From Bacteroidetes bacterium UBA7662 (GTDB lineage: Bacteria > Bacteroidota > Bacteroidia > UBA7662), in the NCBI GenBank assembly GCA_002483345.1, contig DLHS01000007.1, positions 1-64,000 on the forward strand: a stretch of 64,000 bases of DNA, given 5' to 3'. Positions within the stretch are counted from its first letter, which is position 1; every line of letters starts with the position of its first letter. Shown piece after piece: positions 37,857 to 48,217 of the stretch. The position numbers and the translations under genes were made by a program. The notes below the pieces were generated by a model that did no database searches, was not told where the DNA came from, and saw only the letters and a list, made by a program, of their open reading frames with translations.

Positions 37857-39314
37857 ATGACACCAACGCTTATCCTGCTGATTATCTCCCTGTACTTTCT
37901 GTTGCTGATCGGTATTTCCTGTTTTACGGGCCGGAAAGCCGATAACCAGTCGTTTTTTCTCGCCAACAAAGCCGCGCCCTGGTATGTGGTGGCTTTTGGC
38001 ATGATCGGCTCATCGCTCTCAGGCGTCACCTTCGTGTCGATTCCCGGTACCGTGGCCAGCCAGTCGTTCAGTTATATGCAGCTGGTGCTGGGCTATCTGC
38101 TGGGTTATTTTGTGATTATCAGGGTATTGCTGCCGCTGTATTACAAAATGAACCTGACCTCTATCTATGCCTATCTGGAACAACGGTTCGGGTTCTGGTC
38201 GCACCGAACCGGAGCGTCCTTTTTCCTCCTTTCACGTACCATCGGGTCGTCTTTCCGGCTGTATCTGGTGGCGATGGTGCTGGATACCTTCGTTTTTGCC
38301 GCCTGGGGGGTGCCATTCTGGGTAACGGTGGTGGTTACCATCGTGCTCATCTGGCTGTATACGTTCCGGAGCGGCATCAAAACGATTTTGTGGACCGATA
38401 CCTTGCAAACGGCTTTTCTGATAGGATCTGTTGTCTTATCAATCTACATCATCGGTCAGGATATGGGATTGAGTACGGCAGGGCTCGTCAAAACGGTTTC
38501 CGACAGCCCTATGTCGCAAATATTTTTCTGGGACTGGCAGGGTTCCCAGAACTTCTTCAAGATGTTTTTTTCAGGGGCATTTATTACCATCGTGATGACC
38601 GGACTGGATCAGGATATGATGCAAAAAAACCTCAGTTGCCGTAGTCTGAAGGATGCGCAGAAAAACATGACCTGGTTCAGCATCGTGCTGGTGTTTGTAA
38701 ACCTGCTTTTCCTGTGCCTGGGTGCCCTGCTCTATATTTATGCCGAAAAAAGGGGCATCGCCCTGCCCGGGAAAAGCGATGAACTCTTCCCCATGCTCGC
38801 GCTGCAGCATTTTGCACCTATCGCCGGTTTTACCTTTATTGTGGGGCTCATTGCCGCGGCCTATTCGAGTGCCGATTCGGCACTTACCGCCCTGACCACC
38901 TCATTTTGTGTTGATTTTCTGGGCTTCAACAGTGAAAAAGGACCTGTTAAAACCCGCATGAAGGTGCATGTCGGCATGTCGCTGGTGCTTGGGGTACAGA
39001 TTTTACTTTTCCATTCGCTGCACAACGACTCCCTGATTACCCAGCTTTTTAAGGTAGCCGGCTATACCTATGGGCCTTTACTTGGTTTATTTGCTTTCGG
39101 ACTGTTTTCGAACCGGGTGGTAAAAGATAAGTGGGTGCCCCTGGTAGCCATTCTTTCGCCGGTGATTTGCTATATATTGCAGGACAACAGCGAAGCCTGG
39201 TTGTGGGGATATAAGTTTGGATTTGAATTATTGATATTAAACGGAGCCATAACTTTCCTCGGACTGCGTTTGTTAGCTGTACCAGGTAAATTTGTGACCA
39301 AAGAATTGCTATGA
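37857..39314 (+). CDS. Sodium:solute symporter family protein
   Basis: A 485-residue integral membrane protein of the SSS/SLC5 family with about 13 predicted helices. Family marks are FLANKAAPWYVVAFGMIGSSLSGVTFVSIPG (Na+-site region of TM1), FRSGIKTILWTDTLQT and GLIAAAYSSADSALTALTTSF (TM8, with SSAD/S residues of the Na2 site). Start at 37857 chosen because it opens directly with hydrophobic TM0. Substrate unknown. Overlaps the LOG gene by four bases. Confidence 0.9.
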   Translation: MTPTLILLIISLYFLLLIGISCFTGRKADNQSFFLANKAAPWYVVAFGMIGSSLSGVTFVSIPGTVASQSFSYMQLVLGYLLGYFVIIRVLLPLYYKMNLTSIYAYLEQRFGFWSHRTGASFFLLSRTIGSSFRLYLVAMVLDTFVFAAWGVPFWVTVVVTIVLIWLYTFRSGIKTILWTDTLQTAFLIGSVVLSIYIIGQDMGLSTAGLVKTVSDSPMSQIFFWDWQGSQNFFKMFFSGAFITIVMTGLDQDMMQKNLSCRSLKDAQKNMTWFSIVLVFVNLLFLCLGALLYIYAEKRGIALPGKSDELFPMLALQHFAPIAGFTFIVGLIAAAYSSADSALTALTTSFCVDFLGFNSEKGPVKTRMKVHVGMSLVLGVQILLFHSLHNDSLITQLFKVAGYTYGPLLGLFAFGLFSNRVVKDKWVPLVAILSPVICYILQDNSEAWLWGYKFGFELLILNGAITFLGLRLLAVPGKFVTKELL

Positions 39315-40024
39315 CTGACGATAAAGAAGAACTCATCCGCGGCGCGTTTGAGCAAAAAAGCTGGACAGAGATAAAAGCTGCCTCTTCCTGGCAGATTTTC
39401 AAAATAATTGCAGAGCTGGTAGAAGGGTTTGAAAAACTCGCCCGCATCGGCCCTTGTGTATCTATTTTCGGATCGGCACGTACCAAAGCCGATAGCCAAT
39501 ACTATAAGCTGGCAGAAGAAATTGGTGCATTGCTTACAGAAAAAGGCTTTGGTGTGATTACCGGAGGAGGTCCCGGCATCATGGAGGCCGGAAACAAAGG
39601 AGCGAAACTGGCCGGTGGTAAGTCGGTAGGACTGAACATTGATCTGCCTTTTGAGCAATTCAGCAATCCCTATATCGATAGCGATAAGCTCATCAATTTC
39701 GACTATTTCTTTGTGCGTAAGCTGATGTTCATCAAATATGCCCAGGGATTTGTTGTACTCCCCGGTGGTTTTGGAACGCTCGACGAGCTGTTTGAAGCCA
39801 TGACCCTCATTCAAACAAAAAAAATAGGAAAATTCCCCATCGTACTGGTAGGCAAAGACTACTGGCAGGGCCTCATCGACTGGATGAAAAATACCATGCA
39901 CGACAAGGAACACAACATCCATCTCTCCGACATCGACCTGATTGCGGTGGTAGATACTGCCCAGGAAGCAGTTGACCACATAGAAGACTTCTACTCCCGC
40001 TTCGTACTCAGCCCCAATTTCTGA
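39311..40024 (+). CDS. LOG family protein (TIGR00730, Rossmann-fold nucleosidase-like)
   Basis: 237 residues. Diagnostic motifs of LOG (cytokinin-activating lysine decarboxylase-like) proteins are ITGGGPGIMEAGNKGA and VVLPGGFGTLDELFE. Family members hydrolyse nucleoside 5'-monophosphates, releasing a base and ribose 5-phosphate; the bacterial substrate here is not known. Overlaps the symporter by four bases and shares one base with the following peptidase start (TGATG). Confidence 0.92.
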   Translation: MTDDKEELIRGAFEQKSWTEIKAASSWQIFKIIAELVEGFEKLARIGPCVSIFGSARTKADSQYYKLAEEIGALLTEKGFGVITGGGPGIMEAGNKGAKLAGGKSVGLNIDLPFEQFSNPYIDSDKLINFDYFFVRKLMFIKYAQGFVVLPGGFGTLDELFEAMTLIQTKKIGKFPIVLVGKDYWQGLIDWMKNTMHDKEHNIHLSDIDLIAVVDTAQEAVDHIEDFYSRFVLSPNF

Positions 40025-41757
40025 TGGGGCGGAAGTGTTTCCATATTGCCTTCCTCGCAGGATGGCTGGCAGCGCTTTACCTGCCGGTCGGGGCGCAGCC
40101 TGCCTACCCTAAAAACTATTTCAGGCCACCTTTGGATATCCCGCTCAAGTTATCGGGAACTTTTGGAGAGCTCCGGACCAACCACTTTCACAGTGGCCTT
40201 GATATACGCACCAACAGCGTGGAGGGCCTGAACGTATATGCCGTGGCAGATGGTTTTGTGAGCCGGATCAAGGTTTCTGCCTATGGTTACGGACTGGCGT
40301 TGTATGTCGACCATCCGAATGGTTATACTTCGGTGTATGCACATTTGCAGCAGTTTCAGGGCCCTATTGCCGATTGGGTGATGAAAAAGCACTACGAGAA
40401 GGAATCCTTTGAACTGGATGTTACCTTGTATCCGGATGAATTACCGGTAAAAAAAGGGCAGGTGATTGCGCTGAGCGGCAATACAGGTGGTTCAGGTGGC
40501 CCGCATCTCCATTTTGAGATAAGGGACACTAAAACGGAGGACATCCTCAATCCCCAGCATTTCGGGTATGAGATAATTGACCGCATTGCACCAACCTTCG
40601 CTTTTGTGGAGCTGGTGCCTCATGCCCCCGGCAGTCAGATCAACGGGTCTGGTAATCGCAAGAAGATGTGGGTTCAAAAAACCAAAGCGGGGCATCCAAC
40701 GGTGGCCAGTCACAGCCTGACTGCCTGGGGTACTTTTTATGTGCAGGTGAAGGTCTGGGATAAACACGATGGTAATGGCTTCAACAATGGTGTTTACAGG
40801 CTGATATTGCTTGCAGGTTCTGACACGATCTATCGTTTTCAGGCCGATGAATTTGCCTTTACGGAGACAAGATTTGCCAATTCGGTCATGGATTATGGGC
40901 AACGCATGGCTAACCGCGAATCTGTTTACCGTTGTATGCGGGAGCCAGGGAATAAAACATCTCTGTTATCACGGCTGCAGGGCGATGGTGTACTGCAGAT
41001 TGCCCCTGGTGAACAGTTGCCTCTAACCCTGGTAGTTTCCGATTACCAGGGTAACACCCAACAGCTGTCCTTTCTGGTACGTGGGGCAGAAAACAAAGAA
41101 GCAGAGCTGCATGCAACGGCTCGGGGCAGCGAGCGGTTTACACCCGACAAAGGCATTAACCTGCTCAAAGACGAACTGCGTATTTCAATGCCTCCGTGGA
41201 ATTTTTATGATACCATAGACCTGCAATACCAGAAAATCAGTCAGGCCGGCGTGCTTTATTCCGCGGTTCATCAGTTCCATGATGCCGGTACGCCCGTGCA
41301 TGGTTTTTACAACATTGCCATCAGAGCCAATGTATTGCCCGACAGTCTGCGTCCGAAAGTGGTTATGGTAAATGTTGGCCTCAACAAGCAAAAAAATGCA
41401 AGTACAGGAAGTTGGAAAGCCGATTTTTTTGAGTCGAGGGTACGCAGTTTCGGGACGTTTTATCTTTCTGTGGATACAACGCCACCCACTATCAGAAGTT
41501 TGAATTTTAAACCCAACGCTACCTACAGACCGGGGCAAAAATTCCAGTTTCGCATCGGTGATAACCTGATAGGCCTTGCTTCTTACGCCGTTTACATAGA
41601 TGAAAAGTGGCAGTACCATTTTTTTGACGGCAAAACGGCTACCTTAATGTTACCGCTTGAAAAAAATATCGCAAGCGGAAATCATACGCTTGAAATAGTT
41701 GTTAAAGATGGCGTGGGAAATACCCAACGATACCAAGCAAACTTTTATACACCATGA
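40024..41757 (+). CDS. M23 family peptidase, exported
   Basis: A 577-residue protein with a signal peptide (cleavage near VGA-Q). The LytM/M23 zinc endopeptidase domain lies at about 40-190: NHFHSGLDIRT carries the HxxxxxxD metal pair and GGPHLHFEIRD the HxH motif. The long C-terminal region (about 200-577) has strand-rich Ig-like modules. It probably trims peptidoglycan or activates other exported enzymes. Tightly coupled with the LOG gene before and peroxiredoxin after. Confidence 0.9.
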   Translation: MGRKCFHIAFLAGWLAALYLPVGAQPAYPKNYFRPPLDIPLKLSGTFGELRTNHFHSGLDIRTNSVEGLNVYAVADGFVSRIKVSAYGYGLALYVDHPNGYTSVYAHLQQFQGPIADWVMKKHYEKESFELDVTLYPDELPVKKGQVIALSGNTGGSGGPHLHFEIRDTKTEDILNPQHFGYEIIDRIAPTFAFVELVPHAPGSQINGSGNRKKMWVQKTKAGHPTVASHSLTAWGTFYVQVKVWDKHDGNGFNNGVYRLILLAGSDTIYRFQADEFAFTETRFANSVMDYGQRMANRESVYRCMREPGNKTSLLSRLQGDGVLQIAPGEQLPLTLVVSDYQGNTQQLSFLVRGAENKEAELHATARGSERFTPDKGINLLKDELRISMPPWNFYDTIDLQYQKISQAGVLYSAVHQFHDAGTPVHGFYNIAIRANVLPDSLRPKVVMVNVGLNKQKNASTGSWKADFFESRVRSFGTFYLSVDTTPPTIRSLNFKPNATYRPGQKFQFRIGDNLIGLASYAVYIDEKWQYHFFDGKTATLMLPLEKNIASGNHTLEIVVKDGVGNTQRYQANFYTP

Positions 41758-42203
41758 GCAGACCACAAGCAGGCGACAAGGCACCGGCCTTCAGCGGCCT
41801 CAATCAAAAAGGCGAAACCATATCGCTCGACCAGTTCAAAGGCAAAAAAGTAGCCCTTTATTTTTATCCGAAAGACGACACTCCCGGCTGCACTGCTGAA
41901 GCCTGTAACCTACGCGATAATGAAACCATGCTGAAAGCCAAAGGCATAGAGGTCATCGGCATAAGCAGCGACAATGTAAAGTCACACGATAAATTCGCCA
42001 GTAAATACAGTCTGCCCTTTTCTCTCCTGGCCGATGAGGACAAAAAAATCCATGAGGCTTACGATACGTGGGTGGAGAAAAGTATGTACGGACGCAAGTA
42101 TATGGGTACTGCCAGGGTTACTTTCCTGATTGATGAAAAGGGAATTATAGAGAAGGTAATCGAGAAGGTGGACACCAAAAACCACGCGGCTCAGCTTTTA
42201 TAG
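41754..42203 (+). CDS. bcp: Thiol peroxidase, BCP/PrxQ-type peroxiredoxin
   Basis: 149 residues. Peroxidatic and resolving cysteines are five residues apart in KDDTPGCTAEACNLRDN, which marks the atypical 2-Cys PrxQ/BCP group that reduces H2O2 and organic peroxides with thioredoxin. The ARVTFLIDEKGII strand block and the LPFSLLADEDKKI stretch are typical. Start overlaps the M23 gene by four bases. Confidence 0.95.
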   Translation: MSRPQAGDKAPAFSGLNQKGETISLDQFKGKKVALYFYPKDDTPGCTAEACNLRDNETMLKAKGIEVIGISSDNVKSHDKFASKYSLPFSLLADEDKKIHEAYDTWVEKSMYGRKYMGTARVTFLIDEKGIIEKVIEKVDTKNHAAQLL

Positions 42204-42269
42204 GTGTATTCTGGTGCTTCCCGCCCTCACCATGTCTGAATAAAAGGTGTCTGACAGCTTCCGGAGCGC

Positions 42270-43667
42270 TTAATACCGGATAAGCCGCAGGCTATCCTGA
42301 TCGAGCCGTATCTCCAGCCATTTTCTGAATTTTTCGAGTTCGGCAGCACTTGTTTTTGGCTTCACTTCCACAAATACGGTTGGCAACGTGTCTGTTTTTT
42401 TAATGCCGATGTTCGTTTCTGCCAGTTTCACAAGCGCTACTTTTTCTATCTGAGGATATTGTAACCGTATTTCTTCCATCAGTGTGGTGTTTCCTGATGC
42501 ATCTAAGTACACTGCGGAAAATTGTGCCTGAAGGCTTTCGATCGTCAGGTTTTTTCGGGACAGATCTGCCTCATTTTTCTTGTACAAATCTTCTATGATA
42601 CCAGATTTGAGATTGTTATTGAGCTGCATCATCAGTTCACCATCCATGCTGCCTGCCTGATGTATGATGAGTTTGGTATGTTCAAGTCTGGGTCTCTGAC
42701 GCATTTTTTCCCTGAGCTGCAGCTGTTCCTGTAAATCCATCGGTTTACCCAGCAGCGCAATTTCAATCACAGAGGAGTCGCTTTTGTATTCAAGATCGGT
42801 GCGTATGACCTGCCGGTCTGGGCTTTCCACATAATCCTGGATAAACGACAGGGCCCTGTTCTTGAAAAATGACTCCTGAACTACGTTGTAGGCAATCCAT
42901 ATACTCGGAATCATCGTTATGATGACAAATATGCTTACATAATTTCTGGCTTTTTTAGCCATGGCAGTCTGTACAAAACCTACCGGTTTAAATTTCAGGT
43001 AACGGACTATGAGCAGCGTGGCAAAACCAATGAAAACGGAATTGATAAAAAACAGATAAAAAGCACCGAAGAAATAACTCATGTTACCCGTAGCCAGTCC
43101 GAAACCAGCGGTACACAAAGGCGGCATGAGTGCCGTAGCGATGGCAACGCCGGGTATCACATTGCTGTTTTGTTTGCGCGAACCAGCGACGATGCCTGCC
43201 AGTCCGCCAAAAAAGGCAATGAACACATCAAAAATGGTTGGGGTGGTACGGGCCAGCAACTCTGATTGTACCTCACTGAGGGGTGTGATACTGAAATAGA
43301 GGGTTGAGGTAAGTACTGAAAAAAATACTGCCGTTGCGAAGTTCTTAAGAGACTTTTTAAGCAGTACAAAATCGAAGATGCCGATTGCCAGTCCTATTCC
43401 CAGAATAGGCCCCATCAGCGGAGAAACCAGCATGGCTCCTATAATGACAGCGGTACTGTTGGTATTCAGTCCCACCGATGCAATGAAAATAGAGCAGATA
43501 AGAATCCAGAGGTTGATGCCTTTGAACTCCACCCCATTTTTGATGCCTTCAATGGTATTTGCCTCATCGGTCCCGGCCTCGATATTGAAGAGTCTTCTCA
43601 GGTAGGCCCTGGCTTCCGGAAGGAACATGGCCGAAGGGTCGGAGTTATTATTTTCTTGTTTCGCCAT
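42270..43667 (-). CDS. DUF389 family membrane protein
   Basis: A 465-residue protein. The N-terminal part holds the DUF389 membrane domain with about six helices and the typical SVGLNTNSTAVIIGAMLVSPLMGPILGIGLAIG and GVAIATALMPPLCTAGFGLA segments. Residues 250-465 form a large soluble domain with mixed alpha/beta pattern. Function of the family is not established. It diverges from the antiporter gene at 43736 with a 68-base gap and no clear -7 element. Confidence 0.87.
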   Translation of the reverse strand: MAKQENNNSDPSAMFLPEARAYLRRLFNIEAGTDEANTIEGIKNGVEFKGINLWILICSIFIASVGLNTNSTAVIIGAMLVSPLMGPILGIGLAIGIFDFVLLKKSLKNFATAVFFSVLTSTLYFSITPLSEVQSELLARTTPTIFDVFIAFFGGLAGIVAGSRKQNSNVIPGVAIATALMPPLCTAGFGLATGNMSYFFGAFYLFFINSVFIGFATLLIVRYLKFKPVGFVQTAMAKKARNYVSIFVIITMIPSIWIAYNVVQESFFKNRALSFIQDYVESPDRQVIRTDLEYKSDSSVIEIALLGKPMDLQEQLQLREKMRQRPRLEHTKLIIHQAGSMDGELMMQLNNNLKSGIIEDLYKKNEADLSRKNLTIESLQAQFSAVYLDASGNTTLMEEIRLQYPQIEKVALVKLAETNIGIKKTDTLPTVFVEVKPKTSAAELEKFRKWLEIRLDQDSLRLIRY

Positions 43668-43735
43668 GACTTAAAATTGAATCGCGAGTCAAAATGCAAG
43701 AACTTACTGGTATTTTCAAGCCAAACTCTTTTTAA

Positions 43736-45862
43736 ATGCTTCTGAACATCCACTGGCAACTTCCGCTGCAAGACTCTATTATCACCTTTGCATTGGTCTT
43801 GTTTGTGATTTTGCTGGCGCCTATCGTAATGGGTAAACTGCGAATTCCGGGTATTATCGGATTGATTCTGGCAGGGGTGGCATTGGGTCCTTACGGACTG
43901 AATGTAATTGAAAAAACCAGCATAGACCTTTTCGCCAAGGCTGGATTGTTGTATATCATGTTCCTTGCCGGACTGGAACTTGATATGAACGAGTTCCGTA
44001 AAAACCAGAACAGGAGTCTTTTATTCGGACTTTTTACGTTCAGCGTGCCCTTTCTGCTGGGGTATTCCGTCTGTCACTACCTGCTTGGCTATGGCGTGCA
44101 GGGCTCGATTCTGATTGCATCCATGTTCTCAACCCATACCCTGGTAGCGTATCCCATCGCCAGTCGCCTGGGAATTGTACGCAACGAAGCGGTGACAGTA
44201 ACGGTGGGGGGTACCATCATCACAGATACGCTGGTGCTTTTGATTCTCGCTGTTATCACCGGATTGGCGCAAGGCAAAAGCGATACCATGTATTGGGTAC
44301 AGCTTGCGGGCTCGCTCGTGTTATTTTCTTTCCTGGTTTTTTACCTCTACCCGCGCATAGGCCGCTGGTTTTTCAAAAATGTAGAAGGTGAAAAAAGCTC
44401 CCATTTCATTTTTGTTTTAGCCATGGTGTTTTTAGCAGGGGTAATGGCAGAAATGGCAGGTGTCGAAGCCATTATCGGTGCCTTTATGGCTGGTTTAGCA
44501 TTAAACAGGCTTATTCCACATGGTTCACCGCTCATGAGCAGGGTTGAGTTTGTCGGGAACGCACTCTTTATCCCGTTTTTTCTGATCAGTGTAGGGATGC
44601 TGGTAGATCTTTCTGTTCTCTTAAGAGGGCCTCAGGCTTTGATTGTGGCTGCCGTTTTAACCACGGTAGCCCTTACCGGTAAATGGCTGGCAGCACTGCT
44701 GACAAAGTTTGTATTTGGTTACAGCTCTCTCCAGCGGCGGGTGATGTTCGGATTGAGCAGTGCGCATGCTGCCGCGACCATTGCGGTGATTCTGATTGGT
44801 TACCGCCTCGAAATCATTGACGAAAATGTACTGAACGGAACGGTTATCCTTATACTGATAACCTGCCTGGTCAGTTCTTTTGTAGTTGAAAGAAATGGTA
44901 AACTCCTCGCTATCCAGGAGAACGATGCGCCAACCGATGCTTTGGGCGTGCAGGATCGTATACTGGTGCCGTTATCGAACCCTAACAGCGTAGAGCGACT
45001 GATGGAACTGGCCATGCTGGTACACGAACCTGCCGAAAATGAGGCGCTGTATGCCTTGTCGGTAGTAGATGATGGTGATGAGGCCACCAAAGGGCTGATA
45101 CAGGGAAATAAACTCCTTGAAACAGCCGGGAAAATGGCAGTGGCAGCGGAACGAAAGCTTGAAAAACTAACCCGGGTCGACTACAACATCACCTCGGGGA
45201 TAGTACATACCGCCCGCGAAAATGGGATTACTGAAATCATCATGGGCTGGAAACCCAAACCCAATGCGGTTGACAAGTTTTTCGGCGGCATCATGGATAA
45301 TCTTTTGAAACGCACCGATCAGATGGTGGTAATTTCCAAAGTGGAGCAGCCTTTTAATACCATCCGGCGTATTGTATTGGTAGTCCCTCAGCATGCCGAG
45401 CTGGAGCCGGGTTTCGGCAAATGGCTGGGAACGCTGCGATCCATAGCCGTTACACTGAACACCCGCTTTTTGTTGTACTCCGAAGGACAGACAGCCGAGG
45501 TTATCAAGGCCATCAATAAGAGTGCGAAGCAAAAAATAGAACTGCAATACGCCGATTATAGCGGGGTAGATCAACTTCCGCAGATTGCGGAAGACCTGAA
45601 GGCAGATGATCTTATGGTTATGGTTTGTGCCCGCAAAGGGGCAGTTTCACATACCGAGGAACAGGAAAAGGCACCGTTGTTACTCTCCAGGCATTTTGAA
45701 AATGCCAATTTTATCATGGTTTATCCGCAGGAACCTAACTATCCTTCGGTAGACGGGACATTCCAGATTGATGGCAGTCTGCCACTTTCAATCCGTCAGA
45801 ATCTGGAAAGGATTAACCAATTAGGCAATTTTGTACGGAACGTTATCCGGGGAGATAATTAA
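43736..45862 (+). CDS. Cation:proton antiporter (CPA2 type) with C-terminal UspA-like domain
   Basis: 708 residues. A Na+/H+-exchanger domain of 12-13 helices (about 10-385), with IPGIIGLILAGVALGPYGL and MAEMAGVEAIIGAFMAGLALN as conserved blocks, is followed by soluble domains resembling tandem universal-stress-protein folds (about 400-700; GITEIIMGW resembles the UspA ATP loop region). In this architecture the soluble part probably senses nucleotide or ionic state. Ends two bases before the convergent TonB receptor stop. Confidence 0.9.
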   Translation: MLLNIHWQLPLQDSIITFALVLFVILLAPIVMGKLRIPGIIGLILAGVALGPYGLNVIEKTSIDLFAKAGLLYIMFLAGLELDMNEFRKNQNRSLLFGLFTFSVPFLLGYSVCHYLLGYGVQGSILIASMFSTHTLVAYPIASRLGIVRNEAVTVTVGGTIITDTLVLLILAVITGLAQGKSDTMYWVQLAGSLVLFSFLVFYLYPRIGRWFFKNVEGEKSSHFIFVLAMVFLAGVMAEMAGVEAIIGAFMAGLALNRLIPHGSPLMSRVEFVGNALFIPFFLISVGMLVDLSVLLRGPQALIVAAVLTTVALTGKWLAALLTKFVFGYSSLQRRVMFGLSSAHAAATIAVILIGYRLEIIDENVLNGTVILILITCLVSSFVVERNGKLLAIQENDAPTDALGVQDRILVPLSNPNSVERLMELAMLVHEPAENEALYALSVVDDGDEATKGLIQGNKLLETAGKMAVAAERKLEKLTRVDYNITSGIVHTARENGITEIIMGWKPKPNAVDKFFGGIMDNLLKRTDQMVVISKVEQPFNTIRRIVLVVPQHAELEPGFGKWLGTLRSIAVTLNTRFLLYSEGQTAEVIKAINKSAKQKIELQYADYSGVDQLPQIAEDLKADDLMVMVCARKGAVSHTEEQEKAPLLLSRHFENANFIMVYPQEPNYPSVDGTFQIDGSLPLSIRQNLERINQLGNFVRNVIRGDN

Positions 45863-45864
45863 CC

Positions 45865-48213
45865 TCAGAGGGTGAAGCGAAGCGCACTCATCACGCTGCG
45901 TGGAAGAGAAGGGCCGTAAACATAGTTGGCATCCCGCAAGGCGCCGGTATCAAAATCACGCTGATAGCTGTTCAGCATATTATCGATGCCAACGACAGCC
46001 TGCAATCTGGCGGTTTTAGACAGAAAAAAGTCGTAGGTCAATCTGAAACTCAGGTCAACAAAAGGATCGGAGAACTTAATTTCGGTGAACTCAGTGAGCG
46101 GGTTGGTTACATGGGCTGCCCACATACCTCCGGTAAAATTACCCATGAGGGTGGTACCCCAATGCCTGTTGATGCGGTAGTTCCCTTGGAGATACCCATA
46201 TAAATCAGGACTTCTTAACATCTCATGGGTGACTACGGAAGTTAAAGTGCCGTTCCGGTCACCTGACCAGATAACAAGGGGCTTTTCGTACCTGCTTTTT
46301 TGCCAGGTAAGAGATGCCTGTACCAGCCATCGGTCGCCTTCAGCCATCCGCAGTTCCAGGTTCATTCCCTGAACCCGGGCACCGGGGCCGTTCAGTTTTT
46401 GAATGACAGAAATCCCATTGGGCATATGCAGGGGCGAACTCCAGACAAAAGGTCGCTCCAGCAAGGTAATAAAGCCATCAAGCACAAAGTTTACGGGCCT
46501 GTCTCCCCATCTGTCAGCGAAATCAAGAGAAGTCGTAAGGTTTTGAGAACGCTCCGTCAGCAAATCCGGGCCAAACGTACTCATACGGGCAGCGCCCCCG
46601 ACGGTTTCCAGATGCAGGTCTTCATCAAATGCCTGCGGTGCCCGATAACCCTGAGCATAGCTGAAACGCATGCGCCAGTGATCACTGGGCTGATACATCC
46701 AGCTGATGCGGGGTACCGGCACTACCCATTGGTTTATCTGGCCAAAACTGGTATCGTAAAGGGTATAGGCGCCGTCTGTCCGGAGGAGGTCGAGCCTGCC
46801 TCCTGCCAGGAGGGTGTGTTTACGGTATTTGTATTGCAGCTGAACAAAAGTTCCACTCGTATAAACACTTTGGTCAATCCGGCGGTTGTAGCCCGGAATG
46901 CGCTCCAGAACCCGGTTGTAAATGACCTCTGTCCCCAATACCAGCGTAAATCTGTCGTGCAGGTATCGCTGCAGGCTGAGGCCGGTCACGGCGGCAAGGT
47001 CGTTGGCATGCCCGTAGGCATTGAGTGCAAGTATATCCTTTTGGGTAAGGCTGTCTCCGCTTGCCAGCACCCTGCCACCACCGCCATAGTAACTTTCACG
47101 CGCGGTGTATTGCGCGGAGCTGTAAACGCTCCATTTATTGCGGTAATCTTTGCTGAGCTGGTCGTACTGTATCATGCCACCATAAATACGGTGTCGTAAC
47201 TGCTCTGTAATATCCGTCTGGTGAGGCTCGAGCTCAAACTTGTTACCACCTCTCCGGAATTCGTCTATCGCATGACCGGATACCAGCAGTTTGCGGTATT
47301 TATCAGGCTTCCAGAAGGCCTGCAACCCTTTTGTGAAATTCCGCAACCGGGTGAGTTCTGAAAAGCCATCGCCATTGGCGTCAAATTCTTGGCGTTTGCG
47401 GAGTTGGCTGTAAATGGTTAAACCTGCTGTCTGATGTTCATTTACCCGGGTCGTACTGAGCTGGTAAATATATTCAGGACTTTGCTCCCCGATGACACGG
47501 GCCTGCACGCTGCTTTCCAGGTTATTGTCGTAAGATTCGCGGGTGATGAGGTTGATGGTTCCTGCCACTGCATTACCTCCATACAGAGCCGAACCTCCGC
47601 CACGAACCACCTCTATTCGTTCAATCATGGTGGCAGGTAATTGCTCAAGTCCGTAAACACCTGCCAGGGCGCTGTAAACAGGTCGGCTGTTGATGAGCAC
47701 CTGGGTATAAGCCCCGGGTAAGCCATTCAAACGGACACTTGTAAAGCCGCAGTTCTGACAGTTTGTTTCTGTACGTACCCCGGGCATAAAATTGAGACCG
47801 GCGGATACGTCCACTGCCTGAATGCTCGTCAGTAAACGACGGTCGGCAACCTGTACCAGGATAGGCGCATCCCGTTGCGCTACCTGATCCCGGTTTGCAC
47901 TCACCACTACCTGCTGCAATCCCAGGGCGTCTCTTCGCAGGCGGATATTCATTCTTCCGGGCCATTCGTGGAGGACGGTATCGATGGCCAGGTAGCCTAC
48001 TGCCGTAATGCGAAGTGTCCAGGGAAGCTTTTTGGCAGATATCAGCTCAAAGCTGCCATCAGCCCGGGTAACGCAGCCATCATTGCTGCCCTGAAGCATT
48101 AAATGCACGCCAGCCAAAGGGCTTTTCTGGCTTTCAATCCTGCCGGTAAGGCTGTTCTGTGACCATCCAAATGCCGGCAGAAGCATAAAAAGCAATAAAA
48201 TACTACGGATCAT
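45865..48213 (-). CDS. TonB-dependent receptor with carboxypeptidase-like domain
   Basis: 782 residues. Signal peptide MIRSILLLFMLLPAFGWSQ, a CarboxypepD_reg-like domain (about 20-95: LTGRIESQKSPLAGVHLML), then the plug with a CxxC pair in NCQNCGFTSVRLNGLPG and ERIEVVRGGGSALYGGNA, and a 22-strand barrel. The CxxC-bearing plug type is frequent among metal-acquisition receptors. A -7 element TATATTTG and a 6-4-6 palindrome TTTAGA-TAAG-TCTAAA lie upstream, so metal-controlled expression is likely. The precise substrate (iron chelate, heme, Cu, Co) cannot be told. Confidence 0.88.
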   Translation of the reverse strand: MIRSILLLFMLLPAFGWSQNSLTGRIESQKSPLAGVHLMLQGSNDGCVTRADGSFELISAKKLPWTLRITAVGYLAIDTVLHEWPGRMNIRLRRDALGLQQVVVSANRDQVAQRDAPILVQVADRRLLTSIQAVDVSAGLNFMPGVRTETNCQNCGFTSVRLNGLPGAYTQVLINSRPVYSALAGVYGLEQLPATMIERIEVVRGGGSALYGGNAVAGTINLITRESYDNNLESSVQARVIGEQSPEYIYQLSTTRVNEHQTAGLTIYSQLRKRQEFDANGDGFSELTRLRNFTKGLQAFWKPDKYRKLLVSGHAIDEFRRGGNKFELEPHQTDITEQLRHRIYGGMIQYDQLSKDYRNKWSVYSSAQYTARESYYGGGGRVLASGDSLTQKDILALNAYGHANDLAAVTGLSLQRYLHDRFTLVLGTEVIYNRVLERIPGYNRRIDQSVYTSGTFVQLQYKYRKHTLLAGGRLDLLRTDGAYTLYDTSFGQINQWVVPVPRISWMYQPSDHWRMRFSYAQGYRAPQAFDEDLHLETVGGAARMSTFGPDLLTERSQNLTTSLDFADRWGDRPVNFVLDGFITLLERPFVWSSPLHMPNGISVIQKLNGPGARVQGMNLELRMAEGDRWLVQASLTWQKSRYEKPLVIWSGDRNGTLTSVVTHEMLRSPDLYGYLQGNYRINRHWGTTLMGNFTGGMWAAHVTNPLTEFTEIKFSDPFVDLSFRLTYDFFLSKTARLQAVVGIDNMLNSYQRDFDTGALRDANYVYGPSLPRSVMSALRFTL

Positions 48214-48217
48214 GGCA